DNA of 48,928 nt from NCBI GenBank assembly GCA_026129905.1, contig JAHCHE010000048.1, positions 1 through 48,928 on the forward strand, given 5' to 3'. Position numbers and translations under genes: made by a program. The notes beneath the pieces are model-generated. The model did no database searches, was not told where the DNA came from, and saw only the letters and a program-made list of their open reading frames with translations. This document shows positions 8,021-16,800 of the stretch, piece after piece (position 1 is the first letter of the stretch; the number at the start of each line of letters is the position of its first letter). This stretch comes from Bryobacteraceae bacterium (GTDB lineage Bacteria > Acidobacteriota > Terriglobia > Bryobacterales > Bryobacteraceae).

Positions 8021-8556
8021 CTACACTTTCGACAGGTCCGCAAAACGTGATGGAAAAGGTGACGCATCCTATCGCGGCGGATGCGTCACCGCGCCCTCCA
8101 GTCTTCGTATATCACTGCTCTGAAAGAACTTTCGCGAGCGCATGTTTCCTGAAGTAAACTTCGCGGATGCGTCACTCTCCGCTACAGGGTGTCGAAATCT
8201 GTCGAATAGGAGGTCCGATCGGCGCGACGGTTGGTTGGCGGGTTTTCTTCCCCGTTGTGGCTATAAGCTCCAGAGGAGGTTGTTCCGGTATGACGAGTCT
8301 TCAGACCAGCCCGGTTGCGAGCGCCTTCGGATGCGCCGGCGCTCCACTTCGGTCCGAGCGACGCTTTCCTGGATCGAAAGCCCGCCTCACCATCGAGCAA
8401 CGGGATACCCCGGCGGCCGATTGCCGGAACCGGCATGCGCCGCCCCAGGCGCCGTTCATCGTCCTGGCCGTCCACTGGAGTCTGAATCGCCCTTCCGCCG
8501 GGGCCGCGAAAAGCTGAGCCGGCGGCGGACCGCCAACGGTCCGATGGGCTCGCGTC
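8021..8556. other. Gene-free stretch with a 12-bp inverted repeat
   Basis: No convincing gene was seen. Short frames exist, for example a 75-codon one at 8290-8517 behind an AGGAGG, but their protein resembles nothing and has poor codon structure. The stretch carries a perfect inverted repeat at 8058-8090 and another GATGCGTC motif at 8166-8173 whose flanks resemble 6755-6785. Confidence 0.5.
8058..8090. repeat. Perfect 12-bp inverted repeat around GATGCGTC
   Basis: GGTGACGCATCC at 8058-8069 pairs with GGATGCGTCACC at 8079-8090 across a 9-base loop. The core octamer GATGCGTC also occurs in either orientation at 6663, 6681, 6766 and 8166. All six copies therefore lie on the two sides of the IS110 remnant. 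Confidence 0.7.
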
Positions 8557-10746
8557 CTACTGCACGTAGCCCAGGCTGCGGAGACGTTCGAGGTCGTCGG
8601 AATCGACCGCCGGCTGCGGGCCGCGCCGCTTCAGGACGCGCTGGTTGCGCTCGGCGATGATCTGCTCGGCCCGCGCGAGGAACTTCGGATCCGGCTTCGT
8701 CAGCGGGCGCGACTCGGACGGGTCGGCCCGGAGGTCGTAGACTTCATCCGGGTCGCGCGTCGATCGGATCAGCTTGTGGTCTCCGGCGATCACGGCAATC
8801 AGCTCGCGCCGGATGGATTCCGGCCACTGCCCGAAATCGGCGCCCGCGCCGCAGATCCGGCAGGACTGTTCCGCCAGCGCGTAGTCGCGCCCCTGGCCCC
8901 ACGCCGATCCCTGGAGGTTCGGCGGCGCGGGCTCGTTCAGGGCGGCCGCGATGGTCGGGAAAAAGTCCACAAACTGCATGTGCGGCGACGGCTGGATGGC
9001 GCCCATCGACGGCGGCGCCTTGATCAACAGGAAGCCGCCGATCTCGGGCTGGTAAAGCGCGTTGCCGTGCTCGACGAAGCCATGCTCGAAGAACGACTCG
9101 CCGTGGTCGGTGGTGATCAGCAGCAGCGTGTTGTCGAACAGGCCGTCTTCCCTCATGTAGTCCAGCAGGCGGGCGAACTCGCGGTCGAGCGTGCGGAGTT
9201 CCGCGTCATACTGGCCGATCAGGAACTCCGCTTCATGCGGTTCGAATTGCGCCTGCCCCCAGCGGGCGGCGTTGAAGCGTTCGGTCGGGAAATCGAGCCA
9301 TTCCGTCCCGGCGGGGCGGCGGGCGAAATGCTCGCTATCCTCGGGCGCGGGCAAGTACGGCTGGTGCGCGTCGAAGTAGTTCAGGAAAAGGAAGAACGGC
9401 TGGTCGCCGCGGCGTTCGAGCCACCTGAGGGCTCGGTCCGTGATCGAGTCCGCCCGGCGGTAGGGCGGTTCCAGGCGGCTGAATATGCGGGAGTGGCGGG
9501 CCATGTCCAGCGACATCGCCGTGCGCAGCCACGTTCCGGGAGAAGGCGCGGCGCCTACCTGGAAGCGGTGGAGCCAGGCAATCTCGCCTGCCAGGTAGGC
9601 CGAGCCGCCCGCGACGTCCTGGTACTCGAATCCGCGCATCAGGTCCAGGCTGCGCAGCGTCCCGTAGTTCGCGCCGATCGCGGCGGTCTGGTAGCCGCGT
9701 TCGTTCAGATACTCGGCCAGCGTGGGCGCGTCGTCGCGGATCGGAAAGGAGTAGACGTCCGGGTTGGCTTCATTCAGGCGAGGCGTGTCGGCGCCGTGGG
9801 CGGAAGGATAGAGGCCCGTGAACATGGAGGCGTGCGACGGAACGGTCCACGAACCTGTAGTGAACAGGCGGTTGGCGGCCTGGCATTCCTCTTGAGCGAA
9901 GCGGCGCAGCAGCGGCATGGTCTCGCGGTGGTAGCCGAACAGGTCGAGGTGGTCCGCCCGAACGGTGTCAAGCACCGCCAGCACGACGTTCGGGCCCGCC
10001 GAGCCGGCCCCGGCCGGCTGGTTGCCCGCGCGGACCAGTTGGAACGACCGAGGCGAGTACGCCAGCCCCCAGAGGAACACCCAGGCAACCGCGCAAGCCG
10101 TCGCCAGCCGCAGGGGCCGCGCGATGGGCTCGAAGGATTCGCTCCGCGGCGCGCGCCGGGCCACCACGATCAACGCCGCGTAGCAGATGGCGATGGCGGC
10201 GGCCAGGCTCAACGCGAAGCTCGTGCGCTTCTCCTCCGGAAGGAGCGTCCAGCCGCTGTGGAGGATCTGGAGAGCGCAGAAGGTTGCGGCGACGCAGACC
10301 GTGGCCCATACCAGGCCGAGTTCGCCGCCCCGCCGCCGGAACACGGCCATCGAGGCCCCGATCAGGATCGGTATCGCCGCCGCGAACCACATGATCGCCG
10401 CCGAGGCGCCCGAGACGCTCCCAACGATCTTCAGGAACACCGCGGCGTAGACGGCGATGAGCAGCGTCCACACCGCGCTCCGGAGGCGCGGCAGGCCGCC
10501 GGGGGTTGCCAGCGTTCGCCGCAGACGCGGGCTCAGCGCGACAACGGCGGCAGCCAGGGCCGCCAACCCGATCCCCGCGGCCAGCGGCAGCGCGATCAGG
10601 AGGGCCAGGTCCAGAGCGGTCGCCCGGACGCCGTAGTGGGCGAACAAGGTGGTCTCGGCGACCGCGTGCGCGAGCCCAACCAGGGCGCCGACGCCCAATG
10701 CCTCCCGGAGAACGCCGTCACGAGTAAACCAGCCCCGAATCCGCAT
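8557..10746 (-). CDS. Membrane-anchored alkaline-phosphatase-superfamily hydrolase (sulfatase-like)
   Basis: The protein of about 729 residues has an N-terminal block with roughly six membrane segments (to about residue 232 in the longer frame) and a large periplasmic hydrolase domain. Metal-site motifs are LAVLDTVRADHLDLFG near 258-272 and TTDHGESFFEHG later. The nucleophile position reads GSWTVPSHASMFTG, so it carries Thr303 where formylglycine sulfatases have Cys or Ser. That fits phosphotransferase or phosphodiesterase members such as LtaS better than a sulfatase. The C-terminal DLERLRSLGYVQ tail is typical of this group. ATG at 10746 was preferred to GTG at 10752 because GAGGGG lies 8 bases before it. 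The substrate is unknown. Confidence 0.85.
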   Translation of the reverse strand: MRIRGWFTRDGVLREALGVGALVGLAHAVAETTLFAHYGVRATALDLALLIALPLAAGIGLAALAAAVVALSPRLRRTLATPGGLPRLRSAVWTLLIAVYAAVFLKIVGSVSGASAAIMWFAAAIPILIGASMAVFRRRGGELGLVWATVCVAATFCALQILHSGWTLLPEEKRTSFALSLAAAIAICYAALIVVARRAPRSESFEPIARPLRLATACAVAWVFLWGLAYSPRSFQLVRAGNQPAGAGSAGPNVVLAVLDTVRADHLDLFGYHRETMPLLRRFAQEECQAANRLFTTGSWTVPSHASMFTGLYPSAHGADTPRLNEANPDVYSFPIRDDAPTLAEYLNERGYQTAAIGANYGTLRSLDLMRGFEYQDVAGGSAYLAGEIAWLHRFQVGAAPSPGTWLRTAMSLDMARHSRIFSRLEPPYRRADSITDRALRWLERRGDQPFFLFLNYFDAHQPYLPAPEDSEHFARRPAGTEWLDFPTERFNAARWGQAQFEPHEAEFLIGQYDAELRTLDREFARLLDYMREDGLFDNTLLLITTDHGESFFEHGFVEHGNALYQPEIGGFLLIKAPPSMGAIQPSPHMQFVDFFPTIAAALNEPAPPNLQGSAWGQGRDYALAEQSCRICGAGADFGQWPESIRRELIAVIAGDHKLIRSTRDPDEVYDLRADPSESRPLTKPDPKFLARAEQIIAERNQRVLKRRGPQPAVDSDDLERLRSLGYVQ

Positions 10747-10901
10747 GCCCACAGCCCCTCAACCTGTTAGACCGTAACGGCGGAGTATTGGTTACCGCAG
10801 GGTAGCAGCGAGAGGGCGTGCTGGCCGGGCCGGAGCGGGCGCCGTATACGGCCACCCGGCGTCTTCGCCACGCGTCGCTGGATAAAAGGACCTAAATCTC
10901 C

Positions 10902-10930
10902 TTGACATAGCCGCAATACGGGTGAAAAAT
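10902..10930 (+). promoter_or_regulatory. Sigma-70-like promoter for the protease operon
   Basis: A perfect -35 TTGACA at 10902-10907 is followed 17 bases later by AAAAAT (10925-10930), a 4-of-6 match to the -10 box. It lies about 40 bases before the ATG at 10967, which has its own GGGAGGG ribosome-binding site. The 220-base gap is shared with the divergent hydrolase gene; nothing else was seen in it. Confidence 0.4.
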
Positions 10931-10966
10931 AAGTGTCAGATAGTCCGTTCTCGGGAGGGATATTCC

Positions 10967-11503
10967 ATGAGCGCCGCAGACGGACCGCCGGTTCACCACG
11001 CAAAAGGCCAGTGGGGCGCCGTCCTGCTCGCGGGGCTGGGTGTGGGCTGGATCACCGGTCTATCGGTTTCCCCTGTTGTCGCAACGGTTCTTTCTTCCAT
11101 CATTGGCATTGTCGCAGGTGGCGCAGCCGGTCTGGCCGCGCTCGACGACAAAGCAGTTCCGAAGCGCGTGAACGCGTGGCCCATCGCGATCCTGGTGCTT
11201 GGCGTCAGCATCGGAAGCCCCATGGGCGTTGTCGCGCGCAGTCGCGACCTCTTCGGCCGGGCGGCGGCGCGCCCGCCGGAGACGTCAGCCGTGGTTGTCA
11301 ACCAGGAGTTGCTGCAGAAAGCCGCGCTTGGAGTGCTGTATTCCGCACAGGGAAGGGACTGCGAGCGCCTGCTCGGCAGCCCGGACGCCTCTCTTCCAAG
11401 CGCCCTGCGAACCTCCAGCTTGCCGTGGGCGCCGCGTGTCGCCGAGCGGTTTACCGACGTGGCAATCATGCGTCGGGTAGTGGAGTGCTTATGCGAGAAA
11501 TGA
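10967..11503 (+). CDS. Small membrane protein, first gene of trypsin-like protease operon
   Basis: The 178-residue protein has hydrophobic segments at about 17-36, 38-60 and 70-90, which are Gly/Ala rich. A soluble C-terminal part of about 80 residues holds cysteines in GRDCERLLG and VVECLCEK. The start ATG has GGGAGGG 6-8 bases upstream. No known domain was recognised. It overlaps the protease gene by 13 bases, so the two are very likely cotranslated. A role as membrane partner or regulator of the protease is inferred from context. Confidence 0.75.
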   Translation: MSAADGPPVHHAKGQWGAVLLAGLGVGWITGLSVSPVVATVLSSIIGIVAGGAAGLAALDDKAVPKRVNAWPIAILVLGVSIGSPMGVVARSRDLFGRAAARPPETSAVVVNQELLQKAALGVLYSAQGRDCERLLGSPDASLPSALRTSSLPWAPRVAERFTDVAIMRRVVECLCEK

Positions 11504-13044
11504 CCGTGGGCCTTTCAGTAATGTTGTCGGCGCTGCTTGTGCCGGCTGCGGGGACCGCGGACGTGGACTATCGCGCGGTCTTCATGGTTGAAGCGTCCCG
11601 TTGTGTGAGCCTTCCCGAGCTGCGAACGCAGACAGGGTTTCTGCTTGAAGGAGTGCCTGGCTTGGTCACGGCGCTGCATGGCGTTGTCGGTTGCGGAAAC
11701 ATCTCCGCACGGCAGCCAGACCGCAACCTGCCGTACCCGAACCTGAGCATCCGCAGCGTCGATGTGGAACGCGACGTCGCGGTTCTTGCCGGGCCGTCGC
11801 TCCCGCCCGGGCCCTTGCTGAAGCCGCGCCCCGCCACCGTCCTGGCAGGTAGCACAGTGACGGTCATTGGGCACCCTGAGGCCATCCCCGGCACGTTGGA
11901 TATGGAACTGAAGGTTCCCTCGCTGTCGCTCCGCCCACTATCCTTCGCGCTGCCGCCAGGTCTGATGCCCGCCGTGCAGAGGCGGCAGAGTCCAAGCGTG
12001 GATGTGAAGGTGCTGATGGTGAACGGCGATCTTCAGCCGGGTCACTCCGGTGCGCCCATCGTAGATTCCACGGGCCGAGTCCTCGGAGTGGCGAGCGGCG
12101 GCCTCGGCGACGGCGCCCTCGGAATAGGTTGGGCGATTCCGCTGAACGAAATCCAGTGGGTCGCAGCCGGCGTCCGGCAGTCCGATCTGGACAGGTTGGC
12201 CGGCAACGAGCCAACTCTCGTCTTCGCTTACCGTGACCCCGACAAAGCTCTTCCGCCGGCCGTTCAACGCTCTGCTGGCAGCGGCTGCATTCAACAGGCT
12301 TCCCTGTTCGACCTTGATCGCGGCGATTCGAGACCCGGGAGCGCACAAGCAGATCTGTTCCTTCAAGCGAAGACGAACATCGAGCGCTCGCTGGACCCGT
12401 GGGGTGGCGCCGCAATGGCGGTTATTGGTCCCCGTGATTTCAACCGTGTCACGCCGGAGTCCTTGGCTCGCGCTCCGTTCACCAGTCAGGGAATCTGCGC
12501 GAACCGCGACGAACGGAATCTCCTCCCCGCGGGCACCGTTTTGGCCGTACGCACGAACGAAAGTCGCCTGGCCAAAGTGCTCGTTCACGAAAGCCGTGGC
12601 GATTACGTCAGCTTCGAGTGGATCACGTTTGCCTTGCCGAGCGAGGGACCTTCTCCCGTGCCTCCAACCGTTCAGCCCTGTGGCGCCGAACAGGGACTGC
12701 TCTGTGGCTCGGGTGCGCTCCAGGGAGATGCGATCGACAGCTTTCGTGTGCTCAATCGCCAGGATGCGGAACTACTGGTTTCCGTGCGTTTCCGCCATCA
12801 TGTCGCTCACGGTCAGGTTTGGCTTGGTTCATACCTCCTCGATCAGAACGGCGCCTCCCTAAGCGGTGGTTACCATCCGACGGCGGCGGTGGCGACGGCC
12901 AAGCCTGCCCTGGAGGTCGTGGCAGGAGAGGTCGCGGTCCGCGTTCCGCGTGGCTCCGGAGCCGCCCGCTTCTTGTTGGTCTGGCTCTACGAATCGTATA
13001 AGTCCGAGGCGTTCGCGTGTCGACGCTTCGATTACCGGGAATGA
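11491..13044 (+). CDS. Secreted trypsin-like serine protease with unknown C-terminal domain
   Basis: The 517-residue protein has a signal peptide at 1-22. A chymotrypsin-fold domain follows to about residue 225, with triad His63 (VTALHGVVG), Asp95 (ERDVAVL) and Ser186 (LQPGHSGAPIVD, the GNSGGP box), then GVASGG and GIGWAIPLNEI. Cysteines at about 38 and 68 may form a disulphide. The C-terminal half (about 240-517) is not recognised; it contains further cysteines (residues around 264, 337, 389 and 396) and looks beta-rich. The start at 11491 lies inside the previous gene. The stop overlaps the next ATG (ATGA at 13041-13044). The protease probably acts in the periplasm or outside the cell; its target is unknown. 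Confidence 0.85.
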   Translation: MREMTVGLSVMLSALLVPAAGTADVDYRAVFMVEASRCVSLPELRTQTGFLLEGVPGLVTALHGVVGCGNISARQPDRNLPYPNLSIRSVDVERDVAVLAGPSLPPGPLLKPRPATVLAGSTVTVIGHPEAIPGTLDMELKVPSLSLRPLSFALPPGLMPAVQRRQSPSVDVKVLMVNGDLQPGHSGAPIVDSTGRVLGVASGGLGDGALGIGWAIPLNEIQWVAAGVRQSDLDRLAGNEPTLVFAYRDPDKALPPAVQRSAGSGCIQQASLFDLDRGDSRPGSAQADLFLQAKTNIERSLDPWGGAAMAVIGPRDFNRVTPESLARAPFTSQGICANRDERNLLPAGTVLAVRTNESRLAKVLVHESRGDYVSFEWITFALPSEGPSPVPPTVQPCGAEQGLLCGSGALQGDAIDSFRVLNRQDAELLVSVRFRHHVAHGQVWLGSYLLDQNGASLSGGYHPTAAVATAKPALEVVAGEVAVRVPRGSGAARFLLVWLYESYKSEAFACRRFDYRE

Positions 13045-13667
13045 CTCCCCTAAAGGTGGAGGCGCCTGTGTTCACATGGTTCTGGATTGGTTCCTTTGTT
13101 GTATTGATCTTTCTGGCAGGTTTGATGGGATACGCTTGCCTGAAGAACTGGCTTGGACTCCTCATCGACGACCGGGGCCGTTTTAGCCTCAATCATCTTC
13201 AGTTGCTGATGTGGACGCTGTTGGTGTTGTCGACGTTGTGCGCCGCATTCCTCGTAAGCGGTTTGGACCCGGAGTCGCTCCGCATCCCGCAGGAATTACT
13301 AATATTGATGGGTATCAGCGTTGGCTCGGCGACGCTGGCAGGCGCGGTCAAGAGTTCGAAGGACTTACCTGGGTCCACCGCGTTGGTGGCACGGCGCGGA
13401 ATGCAGGTTGACCGCCCCGATGGCACGAAAGCCCCGATTGAACCCAAGATCAGTCAAGTATTCTTGGAGGAGGAAGGCAAGCAGGCCGACGCCGCCATCA
13501 ATATCACAAAGTTCCAGAATTTCGCATTCACCATCGTTGCTGGACTTGCTTATGTGGTATTGACTTTACGATCCCACGGTTTTCCTGTCTTGCCGGAGCA
13601 GGTGCTTTGGCTCGTTGGCATCAGCCATTCAGGGTACATCGGGGGCAAGATTCCCAACAAGAGCTGA
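13041..13667 (+). CDS. Membrane protein, third gene of protease operon
   Basis: The protein of about 208 residues has roughly five hydrophobic segments: an N-terminal one (FTWFWIGSFVVLIFLAGLMG), one after the polar motif DDRGRFSLNHLQLLMWTLLV, one with LLILMGISVGSATLAGAV, and two near the C-terminus. A soluble loop of about 60 residues lies between the third and fourth (VARRGMQVDRPDGT and EPKISQVFLEEEG). The start was set at 13041 because it makes an ATGA overlap with the protease stop; 13017 is an alternative. The family was not recognised. It probably forms a membrane complex with the other two proteins (inference). Confidence 0.75.
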   Translation: MTPLKVEAPVFTWFWIGSFVVLIFLAGLMGYACLKNWLGLLIDDRGRFSLNHLQLLMWTLLVLSTLCAAFLVSGLDPESLRIPQELLILMGISVGSATLAGAVKSSKDLPGSTALVARRGMQVDRPDGTKAPIEPKISQVFLEEEGKQADAAINITKFQNFAFTIVAGLAYVVLTLRSHGFPVLPEQVLWLVGISHSGYIGGKIPNKS

Positions 13668-13710
13668 TGCCGGTTGCGTGCAGGGGTTTGGCCTGGTGTC
13701 CTGCGGGCTA

Positions 13711-13731
13711 CTTTCCCGCAGCCCTTCGCGT
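13711..13731 (+). terminator. Hairpin after the protease operon
   Basis: CTGCGGG and CCCGCAG are separated by seven bases, about 45 bases after the last stop of the protease operon. There is no clear T-run, so termination is only possible. The rest of the 218-base gap before the pirin gene holds nothing recognisable. Confidence 0.3.
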
Positions 13732-13885
13732 TAGGTCTCTGACTACGACGGCGCGGGGGTCGACGTAGGCAGCAGTTGCTCGGCGAATTCCGCTTTTCGA
13801 ACCCACAGCGGCCGGATCTCGACGCACTTGCGGCGGCGCGCCGCGCCCGGTCGGCGGCGGCTTCCCCAACCAGTCGCCGCCTACA

Positions 13886-14851
13886 ATGGGAGACAACCTC
13901 ATGAGCAACCTTTTGCCAACCACCGAAGCGGAGGAGTGCGGGCCGGCGCCCCGCTTGCTGTCGCCCATCGAGCCTCTGCCGGATCGAACCGTTCAGCTTG
14001 GCGCGCTCGAGGTTCACCGCGTCCTGCCGGTTCGCGGCCGGCGCCTCATCGGTCCGTGGTGTTTCTTCGACCGGTTCGGCCCCGTGACGTTCCGCCAGGA
14101 CAAAGCGATGGACGTTGGGCCGCACCCTCACATCGGCCTTCAGACGGTTACCTGGCTGCTCGACGGCGAAGTGGTGCACAAGGACAGCCTGGGGAGCGAG
14201 TGCCTGGTCCGCGCCGGGCAGTTGAGCCTGATGACCGCCGGACGGGGTATCGCGCACGCCGAGGAGACGCCGGGCGACAACTCGGGCAAGCTGGACGGCG
14301 CGCAGCTATGGGTGGCGCTGCCGGAACACAGCCGCTCGGTCGCGCCCCAGTACCTGTGCACGCCGGAACAGCCGGCGCGAGACCACCGGGGCGGCGTCGT
14401 GACAACGATTCTCGGAGAGTTCGCCGGCGCCGCGTCGGCCGGAGTACAGTTCAGCCCCGGCGTGGGCGCGGACATCGCGGTGCGCGCGGGCGAAACCATG
14501 AACCTGCCGCTCGATCCGGCATTCGAGTACGGAGCGCTGCTGGCTCGCGGCGACGCCCAGGCGCTTCGAGTTCCCCTGCAACGCAACACCCTGTACTACC
14601 TGGGCGCGGGCCGCTCCGAGTTGGATCTTTCCAGCCGTGAGGGCGCGCGGCTGCTGCTGATCGGCGGCGCTCCCTTCGGCGAGACGGTTCTGATGTGGTG
14701 GAACTTCGTCGCCAGGACCGCCGAGGAAATCGCCGCCGCCCGCCAGGCATGGGAACGCGGCGAACAGTTCGGCGACGTGCCGCGCTACAACGGCCCTCGC
14801 ACGCCCGCCCCCCGGTTTCTCGGCCGTCCGATACCGTCGCCGGGCCGCTGA
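13886..14851 (+). CDS. Pirin-family protein
   Basis: The 321-residue protein is a two-domain cupin of the pirin family. The metal-site residues are visible in the N-terminal cupin: the blocks VGPHPHIGLQTVTWLLDGEVVHKDSLGS and AGRGIAHAEETPG supply His/His/His/Glu. The C-terminal PFGETVLMWWNFVARTAEEI motif is characteristic of pirins. Some pirins are quercetinase-like dioxygenases or redox-linked regulators; the substrate here is unknown. The start could also be ATG 13901 (MSNLL). It converges on the ddl operon, 22 bases apart. Confidence 0.9.
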   Translation: MGDNLMSNLLPTTEAEECGPAPRLLSPIEPLPDRTVQLGALEVHRVLPVRGRRLIGPWCFFDRFGPVTFRQDKAMDVGPHPHIGLQTVTWLLDGEVVHKDSLGSECLVRAGQLSLMTAGRGIAHAEETPGDNSGKLDGAQLWVALPEHSRSVAPQYLCTPEQPARDHRGGVVTTILGEFAGAASAGVQFSPGVGADIAVRAGETMNLPLDPAFEYGALLARGDAQALRVPLQRNTLYYLGAGRSELDLSSREGARLLLIGGAPFGETVLMWWNFVARTAEEIAAARQAWERGEQFGDVPRYNGPRTPAPRFLGRPIPSPGR

Positions 14852-14873
14852 CGCGGAGCGCGATCTCGCGCCG

Positions 14874-15851
14874 CTACCGCGAATAGACCGTCTTCTGCCG
14901 GTCGGCGTGGCGGTCGAGGGCAAGCTGGATGAGGCGGTGTACCAGCTCGGAGAAGCTCACGCCGCAGTGCTCCCACATCCTGGGGTACATGCTGATGGAC
15001 GTGAACCCGGGGATGGTGTTGATCTCGTTGATGTAGAGCCGGCCGGTGGGCTTCTCGAGCAGGAAGTCGACCCGCGCCATGCCCTCGCACTCCACGGCGC
15101 GATAGCACTCGATCGCCAGGCGGCGCAGTTCCGCCATCCGCTCCGCGCTCAGTTCGGCGGGCACGCGGAAGCCTGCCTCGTCGAGCAGGTACTTATCCTC
15201 GTAGTCGTAGAACTCGCGGGAGGGCAGGATCTCGCAGGGCAGCGAGGCTTCCGGGCGGTCGTTGCCGAGCACGGAACACTCGAACTCGCGGGCGTCGATG
15301 GCGCGCTCGACGATGATCTTGCGGTCGTACCTGGCGGCGAGTTCCAGGGCGGCGCTCAGTTGTTGGGCGTCGCGGACCTTCGAAATGCCGACCGAGGAGC
15401 CCAGGTTGGCGGGCTTGACAAACATCGGGTAGGGGAAGAGCACGGCCGGATCGGCGCCGTCGAGGCTATCGCGCAGCAGGACGGTCGATTCGACAACCGG
15501 CAGGCCTCGTTCGCGGCAGAGGCGCTTCATGACGTCTTTGTCCATCGACGCGGAGGACGCGAGCACGCCCGCGCCGACGTAAGGCAGCGCGGCCAGCTCG
15601 AGCAGGCCCTGAACGGTGCCGTCCTCGCCGTAGGTGCCGTGCAGGACCGGAAAGGCGACGTCGATGCCGGGATTGCCGCCGGGCTCGGGCAGGATCGGGC
15701 GCGGCTGCCACTTGCCTTCCTTCGTGATGAAGTACTCGACGACGTCGTACCGGTCCCGGTCGATGGCGAGCATGATCGAGGTGGCGGACCGGATCGAGAT
15801 CTCGTGCTCGCCGCTGCGGCCGCCATAGATGACGGCGACTGTCTGCTTCAT
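14874..15851 (-). CDS. ddl: D-alanine--D-alanine ligase
   Basis: The 325-residue ATP-grasp enzyme joins two D-Ala for peptidoglycan precursors. The N-terminal block VAVIYGGRSGEHEISIRSA, MFVKPANLGSSVGISK (ATP binding), the omega-loop with EFYDYEDKYLLDEAGF, and the metal-binding ENINT region seen as INEINTIPGFTSISMYPRMW are all present. The YDYEDKY loop is of the Ala-Ala type rather than the Ala-Lac (VanA) type. Its ATG overlaps the arginase stop (ATGA, 15848-15851). It is the last gene of a minus-strand operon that starts with ggt. Confidence 0.95.
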   Translation of the reverse strand: MKQTVAVIYGGRSGEHEISIRSATSIMLAIDRDRYDVVEYFITKEGKWQPRPILPEPGGNPGIDVAFPVLHGTYGEDGTVQGLLELAALPYVGAGVLASSASMDKDVMKRLCRERGLPVVESTVLLRDSLDGADPAVLFPYPMFVKPANLGSSVGISKVRDAQQLSAALELAARYDRKIIVERAIDAREFECSVLGNDRPEASLPCEILPSREFYDYEDKYLLDEAGFRVPAELSAERMAELRRLAIECYRAVECEGMARVDFLLEKPTGRLYINEINTIPGFTSISMYPRMWEHCGVSFSELVHRLIQLALDRHADRQKTVYSR

Positions 15852-16795
15852 AGGATTCGTTTCCCCATTACCGACGTAATCAGTTCCACCGCGAGGGCCG
15901 CCGTGCGGTTGGCTTCGTCGAGGACGGGGTTCACTTCCACCACCTCGACGGAAACCACCGCGCGGGAATCGCAGAGGGTTTCCATCAGCACGTGCGCTTC
16001 GCGGTAGGTGAGGCCGCCCCGGACGGGGGTTCCCACGCCGGGGGCCTCGCCCGGCTCGATTGCGTCCATGTCGAACGAGACGTGGATGCCGGCCGTGCCC
16101 GCGCCCGCGATTTCGATGGCGTCGCGGATCACCGCGGGCAGCCCGCGCTCGTCAATGTGGCGCATGGTGAAGGCGCGGACGCCGGAGTTGCGCACGTGGG
16201 GCTTCTCGAGCTGATCCACGTCGCGAATGCCGACCAGCGCGACGTTGCCGGGCGACGCCTTCGGCGCGAAGCCCAGCAGGCGCGACAGCTCCGGCGGTCC
16301 CAGGCCGATGCAGCAGGCCAGCGGCATGCCGTGCACGTTCCCGCTCGGGCTGGTTTCCGGGGTGTTCATGTCGGCGTGCGCGTCCACCCAGACGATCCCG
16401 AGTTTCTGTTTGCGCCGCCGCAGCCAGCGGGCCATGCCCGCCACCGAGCCGATGGCGACGGAGTGATCGCCGCCCAGCACCACCGGAAGCTGTCCGGCGC
16501 CGGCGGCGGCCTCCACCTGTTTCGCGATGCGCAGGCAGGTGGCGGCGATCTGCGGCAGGTAGCGGGCGGATTGCGTTCCCACCGGCGTCGCCTCGGGCTG
16601 GTCCACCAGGACGTTGCCTTCGTCCTCGACTTCGTAGCCGAGATCGGCCAACCGGTGGCCAAGGTTGGCGACGCGAATGGCCGAAGGCCCCATGTCGACG
16701 CCGCGGCGGCCCGCGCCCAGGTCGAGCGGCGCGCCGATGATGCGGACGCCGCCGGGCCGCGGACCCGCCACCCGAATACCCACCGCGGGCTCCAC
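15848..16795 (-). CDS. Arginase/ureohydrolase
   Basis: The protein of about 315 residues is a manganese ureohydrolase, probably arginase (arginine to ornithine plus urea). The metal motifs are complete: GGDHSVAIG, VDAHADMNTPE and SFDMDAIEP. The region IIGAPLDLGAGRRGVDMGPSAIR is the typical N-terminus of bacterial arginases, and SVEVVEVNPVLDEANRTAALAVEL is the typical end. There is no ATG in the right place; GTG at 16795 was chosen, which leaves a 5-base gap to asnS, and GTG at 16783 is an alternative. It is coupled to ddl by an ATGA overlap. Confidence 0.88.
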   Translation of the reverse strand: MEPAVGIRVAGPRPGGVRIIGAPLDLGAGRRGVDMGPSAIRVANLGHRLADLGYEVEDEGNVLVDQPEATPVGTQSARYLPQIAATCLRIAKQVEAAAGAGQLPVVLGGDHSVAIGSVAGMARWLRRRKQKLGIVWVDAHADMNTPETSPSGNVHGMPLACCIGLGPPELSRLLGFAPKASPGNVALVGIRDVDQLEKPHVRNSGVRAFTMRHIDERGLPAVIRDAIEIAGAGTAGIHVSFDMDAIEPGEAPGVGTPVRGGLTYREAHVLMETLCDSRAVVSVEVVEVNPVLDEANRTAALAVELITSVMGKRIL

Positions 16796-16800
16796 GGCGG

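Noticed and set aside
7961-8200. Bridge RNA of an IS110 element
   Set aside because: The transposase 5' half and presumably the element's left end are missing, so there is no region where it could be placed.
8290-8517. 75-codon frame behind AGGAGG
   Set aside because: The predicted peptide has no recognisable fold or family and overlaps equally long frames on the other strand.
8776-10770. Long plus-strand frame opposite the sulfatase-like gene
   Set aside because: It is a high-GC shadow frame: Arg/Gln/Gly rich, no domain, and the minus-strand protein has clear motifs.
13668-13738. Hairpin and GTTAGGT after the protease operon as an attC site, making the operon a cassette
   Set aside because: No matching RYYYAAC core lies on the left side, and the three genes have their own promoter-like sequence.
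15200-15240. Ddl as a D-Ala-D-Lac (vancomycin-resistance) ligase
   Set aside because: The omega-loop has the YDYEDKY pattern of D-Ala-D-Ala ligases, and no vanH or vanX is nearby.
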